Assembly: GCA_023423675.1 (NCBI GenBank)
Contig: JAFAFD010000141.1
Span: forward strand, 1-21,336
Length of the DNA stretch: 21,336 bases
Direction: 5' to 3'
DNA from: Pseudomonadota bacterium
GTDB lineage: Bacteria; Pseudomonadota; Gammaproteobacteria; Xanthomonadales; Xanthomonadaceae
Within the stretch, counting starts at the first letter, position 1, and every line of letters starts with the position of its first letter. Below, in pieces: positions 14,960 to 21,336 of the stretch. The position numbers and the translations under genes are program-made. Below the pieces are notes generated by a model. It did not search any database. It saw only the letters and a list, made by a program, of their open reading frames with translations, and was not told where the DNA came from.

Positions 14960-16171
14960 ATGAAGAAGAATTGGACTGTGCTGGTGATGTCGCTGCTGCT
15001 GGGTTGCGTGGGGCCGGTACTGGCCAACACCGCCGATGCGCTGGATGCCATCGAGCGCCACGCCAGCGCCGCGCATTCCGATGCCGTGCTTGTGCAACAA
15101 GAAGGCCGCCTGCTTCTGCAGGGCGGCGCCAGTGGCATCCGTAAGCCCATCCACCTGATGTCAGCAACGAAGTCGGTACTGGCCTTGGCCATCGCACTGC
15201 TCCTCGATGACGGACGCCTCGCTTCCATCGACACGCCAGTCAGCACGGTTTACCCAGAGTGGCGCCAGGGCAGGAAGCGGGACATCACCGTCCGCATGTT
15301 GCTGGACCACACTTCCGGCCTGCAGAACGTGCCCAACGCCGGTGCAGAGCTGGAAGGCGCACCAGACCTGGTGAAACTTGCGCTGGCCGCTGAACTCGCC
15401 GCCGACCCGGGCACCACCTTCGCCTACAACAACAAAGCTACCAACCTGCTGTCCGGCATCGTCCAGGAGCTGGCCGGCATGCCTGTGGATGAGTATCTCA
15501 ACGACACGCTGTTCAAGCCGCTGGGGATCACCGGCCACACTTGGATGCGGGATGAGAGCGGAACACCGATGGGCATGGCGGGACTTTCGCTGTCGGCCAC
15601 GGACCTGGCTGCCCTCGGCCAGCTCATGCTCGATGGTGGTGTGGCGCCAAGCGGGCGGCGCCTGATGAGTGAACGCTCGGTGGCACTGCTTACCGCAGCA
15701 AGTGCGCGCTCGCCGGATGTGGGTCTGCTGTGGTGGCGCATTCCGCAATGGGAGCGCTATCGCCTGACGGAACACGCAGCCAGCCGCCTGACCGAGCGCG
15801 GTGTCTCTGGCGATGTCAGCCAGGCCATGCTGGCGGCGGATGGGCGCAGCTTCAACAGCAAGACCGAACTGCTTGCCTTTCTGGCCGACCAACTGGGTCC
15901 CAACTGGCCCCAGCAGTACAGTGAACAGATCACCGGTCGCGGGCTGAAGCTGACGGATCTGTTCGATGTGCAGCGCGGGCCGATCGCTGCGTACGCTGCC
16001 AACGGGTATCTTGGCCAGCATCTTGTCATCGTCCCGGAGCAGAGATTGGTGGCTGTCAGGCTCATCCACCGTCGCGACGACCATGCCGCACCGCTGGACG
16101 ACTACGCGACATTCCCTGCCGATGTGCTGCGCTTTGCCGAAACGCTCGTTCCCGCAGCCGCAGAGGGCTGA
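14960..16171 (+). CDS. Exported class-C beta-lactamase-like serine hydrolase
   Basis: A 403-residue penicillin-binding-protein/beta-lactamase-fold hydrolase. The SxxK motif is SATK with Ser68 and Lys71; the second motif is YNN at 156-158 (FAYNNKATNLL), and LLDHTSGL near 114-121 is typical. A clear KTG-like third motif is not evident: the expected region reads NGYLGQHLVIVP. This suggests an esterase or peptidase rather than a true beta-lactamase. The N-terminus is a signal sequence; LLGC ending at Cys16 could be a lipobox, or cleavage could follow VLANTA. GGAGG lies 6 nt before the ATG, chosen over an upstream frame start at 14909. A BlaI-like palindrome precedes it, so derepression by cell-wall stress or beta-lactams is possible. 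Confidence 0.85.
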   Translation: MKKNWTVLVMSLLLGCVGPVLANTADALDAIERHASAAHSDAVLVQQEGRLLLQGGASGIRKPIHLMSATKSVLALAIALLLDDGRLASIDTPVSTVYPEWRQGRKRDITVRMLLDHTSGLQNVPNAGAELEGAPDLVKLALAAELAADPGTTFAYNNKATNLLSGIVQELAGMPVDEYLNDTLFKPLGITGHTWMRDESGTPMGMAGLSLSATDLAALGQLMLDGGVAPSGRRLMSERSVALLTAASARSPDVGLLWWRIPQWERYRLTEHAASRLTERGVSGDVSQAMLAADGRSFNSKTELLAFLADQLGPNWPQQYSEQITGRGLKLTDLFDVQRGPIAAYAANGYLGQHLVIVPEQRLVAVRLIHRRDDHAAPLDDYATFPADVLRFAETLVPAAAEG

Positions 16172-16443
16172 CATTGTAGGCACTGGAGAAACCGAGCGTA
16201 AGGACTCGGCGTTGTGGCATCGCGCGCCCAGGTCCTTCCCAGCCTGCCAAAGCTGTGAGAAATCAGGCGCAGGGCGATCCTGCGGATACCAAAGCGTAAC
16301 CCGTTTGGCTCGGCTCCTCACGTTCGGTGACGCACTGGAGATGGCGCAGCGGTTGATACACTGCGGCCTGCAGTCGACACTGCGGATATCGCCATCCTGC
16401 GCAGTACCGTCAGATACCGCGCAAACAAGGACGTCACGAAAGC

Positions 16444-18081
16444 ATGAAGAAAGTCTTGACCACCACGCTGTACGTGATGATGGCTGCGCTGTGCTGCTCG
16501 GCGGTAGCCGGCGCGGCGAAAGCGGCCACGGCGAATCCTGAGCTGTATTACGTCCTCCACTCGGTTCACAACGCCGATGCGCCTGATGTCGATGCGGGCA
16601 GCGTGGGCTTCCACCGCGCCACCCTGTTCACCGAAGCCCAGGCGGGCAGCGTGCACCTCCAGCCGCTGTGGATCCGCAGCGCTGATGCGCCGGAGCGCGA
16701 TGCAGGCACGGCAGCGCTTGATCCACGTGCGGCTATGGACGCAGATATCATCGCCGTGCTGCGATCAGGGTTCCTGTCCACCCTTGCATCATCGGGCGCG
16801 CCCGGCCCGTTGCGGAGTGCAGACGCAGACGCGTTCGCGCGCTTGAAAAAGCATGATCCACAACTGGCCCAGCGCCAGTTGCAGATGGGTCAGGCGGCGG
16901 GGCTACGCCCCATGCGGTTGCCGGTGGCCTTGCATGTTGGCCAGCACGTTCGCGTTCCGATGATGATCGAGCCGCACGGTCCGTTCATGGCCGAGGTGCG
17001 GGTTCTGGATGTTTCCAGCCAGACGGCGCTGCTGGCATTGAAGGTGGCTGAAAAGGGCCTGCGGGGCGATGGCCGCGCCGCTGTCCGTCTGGCCGATGGC
17101 ATGCCCATTGAATTGCGCATGCAGCTCGCTTTCGACGCGCGGGGCCGGCAACCGGCAAGCCTCCATGAGGTGCATGTTGCCACCATGCGCCACGCGCCCC
17201 ATCTGGAAATGGCGCAGGACCTGAGCCTGTACCAGGATTACGTCGGCCAGATCCAGCAGGCACTAGCGGGGGCACCGTTCGACGGCCGCCAAGGCGACCC
17301 ATCGATGTACAGCCTGAGCGAAGTACCCGCCGGTGCACTGCAGCCGTACATGGTCGCCTCTGATGCACTGCCAGCGCTTGAGCGCAACATGGGGTTCAGC
17401 TGGGTGCAGGCGGCAGGCAGGGGCGCGCCAGGGCTGGCGATTGGCGCGCTGTCGCGGTTGTCGCGCGGGCGCACCGATGAGGCCGTGCTGGTGGCGCAGC
17501 TGGGGCCGGTGCTGGCGCTGGACGCGGCTGGCGATGTCCTTGCCGACGTCGTCGTACAGACCGTGCTGCCGCGGATCTACCTGGGTGACCGCTTCACTGC
17601 CGCAGAGCATGAGCCGGGCTTCCCGTTCCGCTTGCCGCTGGGTCTGGATCCGTCCGCGCGCGAACGGATCCACACGCTGCGCGCGACGGTCATGGCGGAG
17701 GTCTACCAGTGGCAATCGGAAGAAACCATTCCGTTGCACCACGCTTCATCAGTGAACGCCGGAGTCGAACTGCAGTCGAGTTCACCCACGCGCCTTTCCG
17801 TGCTGCATGCACGGGCGTCGCAGCAGGGCTCGGTGGGTCTGTGGACCGTGGCCGTGCCGCTGGATGCACAGGGAAAGGAAATCCCTTCCCGACAACTTTC
17901 GGTACTGCCACTCGTCATCCGGGAAGTGAGCGCGCAGGATGAGCTTCCACTGGCCTGGGAAAGCCGGGACGTGCCTTACCGTGTGGAGATCGCCACGCAG
18001 GCCCCGATACACCAGGTGCAGCTGCGGCACTACCTCTGGACCCTTGAACCGCGCATGTGGGATTTTCACAAGCGACAGTGA
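16444..18081 (+). CDS. Large exported protein of unknown function
   Basis: A 545-residue protein that I do not recognise. Residues 1-28 form a signal peptide (MKK, a hydrophobic core, AGAAKA cleavage region). There are two cysteines in the leader (CCSA) and essentially none in the mature chain. The remainder is rich in Ala, Leu and Val with alternating beta-strand-like stretches and no transmembrane helix, suggesting a soluble periplasmic or surface protein. A helix-rich part near 110-150 (DAFARLKKHDPQLAQRQLQM) precedes a beta-rich central region. No enzyme motif stands out. The ATG has only a weak GAAAG site. It lies 272 nt after the serine hydrolase and shares no obvious operon. Confidence 0.8.
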   Translation: MKKVLTTTLYVMMAALCCSAVAGAAKAATANPELYYVLHSVHNADAPDVDAGSVGFHRATLFTEAQAGSVHLQPLWIRSADAPERDAGTAALDPRAAMDADIIAVLRSGFLSTLASSGAPGPLRSADADAFARLKKHDPQLAQRQLQMGQAAGLRPMRLPVALHVGQHVRVPMMIEPHGPFMAEVRVLDVSSQTALLALKVAEKGLRGDGRAAVRLADGMPIELRMQLAFDARGRQPASLHEVHVATMRHAPHLEMAQDLSLYQDYVGQIQQALAGAPFDGRQGDPSMYSLSEVPAGALQPYMVASDALPALERNMGFSWVQAAGRGAPGLAIGALSRLSRGRTDEAVLVAQLGPVLALDAAGDVLADVVVQTVLPRIYLGDRFTAAEHEPGFPFRLPLGLDPSARERIHTLRATVMAEVYQWQSEETIPLHHASSVNAGVELQSSSPTRLSVLHARASQQGSVGLWTVAVPLDAQGKEIPSRQLSVLPLVIREVSAQDELPLAWESRDVPYRVEIATQAPIHQVQLRHYLWTLEPRMWDFHKRQ

Positions 18082-18497
18082 TAACGAGGCGAAGCGAGGA
18101 GGATGCGCACGGAGATCATCGCATCGCTACCGGGACTCGGCTTGAGTTGCAGCCGGAAGACCAGCTTCGGCTAGCGTCGAAGTCCAGCTTGAGCGACTGA
18201 CGGGCTGCCGCGCTTTTGATGCAGTCGCGCAAGGTAGCGCAAGATTCAGCCCCCGTGGATGCGATCTGCGAGGCCAGATGCACCTCCGGCAGGCCACAAC
18301 CAGCTCGCCCAAGTCCTGCAATGGCGTTGCCATAGAGCTCGTGCAGCGCAGAGCACGGGCTCAGATGTACGGTTCAGGGTCGGCCGCGCTTGCGTCACCC
18401 CCGCGTCCGCAGGCCTTGTAAGTTAGCGCTGAAGACTTTGCCAGGCTCGCCGATAACCCAGTGACCAGGTGTGGAAGGCAATGGGCCCAGCGAAGCG
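18082..18497. other. Gene-poor stretch before the EAL gene
   Basis: About 400 bases with no recognised gene, RNA or repeat. Short minus-strand frames between about 18127 and 18333 lack a ribosome site and known motifs. The right part must contain the promoter of the phosphodiesterase gene, but I could not identify its boxes. Confidence 0.35.
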
Positions 18498-20048
18498 ATG
18501 GCGCTATTCAGATCGGGGGTTGCCTTGAAGGTTCCAGTAGATCGCGTTCCCATTGTGTTGACGGTCGTTGGAGCAATGACGACCTGCATACTCGTGGTAC
18601 TTGTCGTCGCCCAGGCAGTGCTTTACGTCCGCGACATGGAGGAATCGGAGAGACTTGCCGACGCTGCGTTGGCGCGCGCGGAGGCCATTTCCGAGGCGAG
18701 GCGTATCGCGTCCAGTCAAGCCTCTCGCCTCGAGCGGCCAACCTGCTCTGCCGACGACATCGACGCTTTGAAAGAGATCGCTTTCAGCTCCAGCTACATC
18801 AGCGATATAGGGCGCATTCGAGGCGACCGCGTTCTGTGCAGCGCATTATGGGGATTATCGCGCCCATTCAGCCTGCCGCCCCCGCGGTTCGCCAGCGGCT
18901 CCATCCGCCTCTGGTACTCATCGGACATCGCGGGCTCGCCTTACCGTGGTACGAATCTGATTGCTCAAGGTGACACGTTCACCGTGTCTTCCCCTACAGC
19001 TTTTGAGAGCTTGGACCCTGCACGCACCAGCTCCATCAGCGTGGAGAAGAAGGACCGATCCTTCGCCTTCCGCAGCCTGCCTGCGCTAGGCGGTGAGGAG
19101 GGGCGAACCGCAGTGCACGCCCAGCAGTGCAGCCGTGTGACAGATATCTGTGCGTTCGTCACCAGTCCCAGGAGTGGCGTGTGGGAACTGCCGTTGGTGC
19201 TGCTTGCCGCCATTCTTGCGGGGGGCGCCTGCGTCGGCCTGCTCCTCGCGCTCCTTCTGATCAGGCATCACGTTACAGCGCGGCAGACGATCGAGCGACG
19301 CTTGCTGCTGGCACTGAAACAGGGTGAGATCGAGTTGGCGTATCAACCGCTGCGTCGCATCGCCACGGGTGAGCTGGTGGGATTTGAAGCACTCAGTCGC
19401 TGGCGACCACCCGGCGAGGACGAAATTCCGCCCAGCTTCTTCGTGCCGATCGCCCACAGGTTTGGGCTGACGGCTGACCTCTTCCGGTACGTCCTTTCCA
19501 CGGCGATGGATGAGCTGTCTCCCGCACTCCGTCAGCACGATAGTCTCTACGTGAGCGTCAATGCCGAGCCGGCAGACATGGCCCAGGACTGCATTGTTCG
19601 CTATATCACCAGCATCACCAGAGATTCTGGCGTTTGCCCCCACCAGCTTCGCATCGAGATTACCGAGCGGGAAGAACTCGTTTCCGAGACTGCCAAGGAC
19701 AACATGCGCGCGCTTTCGCGTCTGGGCTACCAGTTTCTGATCGACGACTTTGGAACAGGTGCTGCGAACTTCTCCCAGTTGGCCCAGTCTCCGTTTGGAG
19801 GAGTAAAGCTGGATCGCATGTTCGTGGCAGCCATCACTGAGGATTCTCCGCTGCGGCCGGTCCTGCCAGGAATGTGTCGCATCGCGCTGGAACTGGGGCT
19901 CGATGTGATTGTAGAAGGCGTGGAGACCGAGGAGCAGGCGCGCGTGCTGTCTCAGATTGCTCCGTATGCCGTTGGGCAGGGGTGGTATTTCGGCCGCCCG
20001 GTTCCGGCCGCAGACGCGATGGCCACCATTGATGAGGCCTGGCGCTGA
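18498..20048 (+). CDS. Membrane c-di-GMP phosphodiesterase, CSS sensor plus EAL
   Basis: A 516-residue inner-membrane enzyme that linearises c-di-GMP. TM1 spans about 18-41 and TM2 about 230-255; between them is a periplasmic CSS-type redox sensor with cysteines at about 83, 114, 211 and 218 (the CSS tripeptide reads CSA). The cytoplasmic EAL domain has all catalytic motifs: EALSRW (297-302), SVNAEP, RIEITER, DDFGTG (about 416-421), VKLDRMF, VEGVETEEQ and QGWYFGRP, so it should be active. Family knowledge: thiol oxidation or proteolysis of the CSS domain controls activity of this class. A GTG at 18471 would add nine residues; neither start has a strong Shine-Dalgarno. The gene stands alone. 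Confidence 0.9.
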   Translation: MALFRSGVALKVPVDRVPIVLTVVGAMTTCILVVLVVAQAVLYVRDMEESERLADAALARAEAISEARRIASSQASRLERPTCSADDIDALKEIAFSSSYISDIGRIRGDRVLCSALWGLSRPFSLPPPRFASGSIRLWYSSDIAGSPYRGTNLIAQGDTFTVSSPTAFESLDPARTSSISVEKKDRSFAFRSLPALGGEEGRTAVHAQQCSRVTDICAFVTSPRSGVWELPLVLLAAILAGGACVGLLLALLLIRHHVTARQTIERRLLLALKQGEIELAYQPLRRIATGELVGFEALSRWRPPGEDEIPPSFFVPIAHRFGLTADLFRYVLSTAMDELSPALRQHDSLYVSVNAEPADMAQDCIVRYITSITRDSGVCPHQLRIEITEREELVSETAKDNMRALSRLGYQFLIDDFGTGAANFSQLAQSPFGGVKLDRMFVAAITEDSPLRPVLPGMCRIALELGLDVIVEGVETEEQARVLSQIAPYAVGQGWYFGRPVPAADAMATIDEAWR

Positions 20049-20216
20049 GTCGCCCCATCTGGGCGCCGCGGAAAACCCGGAAGTTTGCTCAAGCCACTTG
20101 AGATCGGCCCGACGATCGCTAGCAGACGCCCCATTGCCTGGTCGCCGCCGGTGCGGCGCGAACCAGCATGCGATCGGCGAGGGCCGGATCGGGGAGATGC
20201 CGTCCCGGCAGTGGCG

Positions 20217-21128
20217 TCACCTGCTGGTCGGCGAGAAGTTATGAGCTACGCGCGTCTTTCGCCACTGGATCCACGCGATCGCGGCGACGAAGAAAACGCT
20301 GCACAGGTAACTACCCTCCGGCCCTTGCGCGCCACCGGTGAGGGTGTCCAGGCCTTGCGGGCGCAGCGCCACCAGCAGCGCAGGCAAGTGCGCATCCATG
20401 CCGGTGACGGGCAGTTCGAAACCGGTTGCGAGCAACCAGTTCCACCCCGCGTGCCAGCCCATCACGCCCCAGATATTACCGGTCCACCGTGCCCAGGCGC
20501 AGGCGAACAGCGAGAACAGGAACGTGCTGAGCATGACCAGAGGCGGCTGGTGCGGACTGAAATGCAGGAGGCAGAAAACGAGCGACACCAGCAGCACTGC
20601 CACGGCGACATTGGTCTTGCGCGCCACCGCCGACAGCATCCAACCGCGGAAGATGACTTCCTCCACGCTCGCTTGGAACATGAAACTTACTAGCAGCAGA
20701 CCGATGTGCACCAGACTCACGGGCGAGCGCCAGGCCTGCCCCAAGCCTGCGGCCTGCATGCCGCCCGCCATCCAGATCGCGACTACCACCAGCGCGACTG
20801 TGCCGAATCCAACGGCAAGTCCGCGCAGGAAGGTTCTCAGCGGTGCCGGACCGGTCAGTCCGATACTCGCCAGCGAGCGCCCTTCGACAAAGTGTACCCA
20901 GGCTAGCACGGCCGCCAGCGTCGGCGCGAAGCCGATCCAGATCAGCGCATACAAGCCGGCGAGGCCGATCGGATCGCCGCTCGGCGTTGACCACTGCTGC
21001 GACTGCATCCACCCGTCCAGCGCGATCACCGGTACCGCGTTGAACAGGATCATCAGAATCGGCGTCAGCCAGGCCCAGGGCAGCCAGCCGCGGGCCGGAT
21101 CGGGCGAGTACAGGGCAACGGGGGTCAT
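20217..21128 (-). CDS. CPBP-family intramembrane glutamic protease (Abi/CAAX-like)
   Basis: A 303-residue polytopic inner-membrane protein with about eight hydrophobic segments. The CPBP signature is complete: EEVIFRG at 156-162 (Glu156, Glu157, Arg161), FCLLH at 185-189 (His189) and GWHAGWN at 224-230 (His226, Asn230). Members cleave prenylated or membrane substrates, or act in bacteriocin immunity; the substrate here is unknown. GGAG lies about 7 nt before the ATG at 21128, favoured over a longer frame to 21224. It is bordered by an IS30 remnant upstream and converges on the EAL gene, so it may have arrived with a mobile element. Confidence 0.88.
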   Translation of the reverse strand: MTPVALYSPDPARGWLPWAWLTPILMILFNAVPVIALDGWMQSQQWSTPSGDPIGLAGLYALIWIGFAPTLAAVLAWVHFVEGRSLASIGLTGPAPLRTFLRGLAVGFGTVALVVVAIWMAGGMQAAGLGQAWRSPVSLVHIGLLLVSFMFQASVEEVIFRGWMLSAVARKTNVAVAVLLVSLVFCLLHFSPHQPPLVMLSTFLFSLFACAWARWTGNIWGVMGWHAGWNWLLATGFELPVTGMDAHLPALLVALRPQGLDTLTGGAQGPEGSYLCSVFFVAAIAWIQWRKTRVAHNFSPTSR

Positions 21129-21240
21129 GCGGGCTCCAGGTCGACGTGATCGCCGCTGCAAGTTGCCATCCGCGCGGGGGTGCGGCAACCCGTTTGCGAC
21201 CAAGCCACTGAAGCCGCCGATCAATCACCCGGATCGCCGA

Positions 21241-21336
21241 CGAAATGGCGCTGATCTGCTGCGTCACTACTTCCCGAAAGGCGTTGATCTGACGAGCTTA
21301 TCCCAAGCCAAGCTCAACAGCGTGGCCAGGTAACTA
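21241..21336 (+). pseudogene. IS30-family transposase C-terminal fragment with nonsense codon
   Basis: The frame reads RNGADLLRHYFPKGVDL followed by TSLSQAKLNSVAR, then TAA and CTA. LLRxYFPKGxDLS followed by Q-x-x-LNxVARxLN is the conserved C-terminal part of IS30-type transposases. The stop sits where family members have a residue before LNxRPRKTL (for example Gln, CAA to TAA), so it looks like a nonsense mutation. Homology fades left of 21241 and continues beyond the window on the right. It is therefore a decayed insertion-sequence remnant. Confidence 0.7.

Noticed and set aside
18082..18360. Protein-like minus-strand frame containing a CATLRDC segment
   Set aside because: The frame has no ATG, GTG or TTG near its 5' end and no ribosome site, so I do not call it a gene.
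20085..20125. Possible sigma-28-like promoter (TCAAG and CCGACGAT with an 11-nt spacer)
   Set aside because: Only about nine of sixteen consensus bases match and no plus-strand gene follows.
20338..21240. Long plus-strand open frame running into the IS30 fragment
   Set aside because: The part left of 21241 is antisense to the CPBP protease and shows no transposase similarity; only the last 30 or so codons are meaningful.

Overview
The window is a GC-rich bacterial chromosomal segment, most likely from a gammaproteobacterium of the Xanthomonadaceae (Stenotrophomonas-like). This placement is inferred from gene content and codon style, not proven. There are no tRNA or rRNA genes, no CRISPR array and no intact mobile element. 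Only a decayed IS30-type transposase tail is visible, at the right edge.

Layout. (1) Position 1 to 1660: the first codons of a minus-strand sensor-type gene, then a secreted alpha/beta hydrolase. (2) 1810 to 3666: a DUF892 (YciF-like ferritin-fold) gene, a small SemiSWEET/PQ-loop-like membrane protein, an isochorismatase-family hydrolase, and a convergent short BLUF blue-light sensor. (3) 3819 to 6355: a soluble PAS/histidine kinase/receiver hybrid divergent from that BLUF gene, a small acidic protein and a small Fet4-like iron permease-family protein. (4) 6369 to 9397: two more BLUF genes on the minus strand, divergent from a second DUF892, a four-TM DUF6766-type protein and a second isochorismatase-family hydrolase. 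(5) 14191 down to 9417: a minus-strand gene run of a third DUF892 protein, Mn-catalase, an unrecognised membrane protein, a DUF3606 protein missed at a 60-residue cutoff, and a three-domain ATP-dependent DNA ligase LigD. (6) 14270 to 20048: a LytTR-like mini-gene, a class-C beta-lactamase-like serine hydrolase behind a BlaI/MecI-like palindrome, a large unrecognised exported protein, and a CSS-domain EAL phosphodiesterase. (7) 20217 to the end: a CPBP intramembrane protease and the IS30 remnant.

How the genes fit together. The core (about 1.8 to 14.2 kb) looks like a stationary-phase, oxidative or desiccation stress island: three ferritin-like DUF892 proteins, Mn-catalase, an end-joining type ligase and iron permease-family membrane protein. 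Three blue-light sensors with intact flavin-pocket residues and a hybrid kinase are interleaved with it. Two DUF892 / small membrane protein / isochorismatase triplets, each with BLUF genes beside them, suggest an ancient segmental duplication whose middle gene differs between copies. A light-informed stress module is an inference from this arrangement. Nothing in the sequence proves that the BLUF proteins regulate their neighbours.
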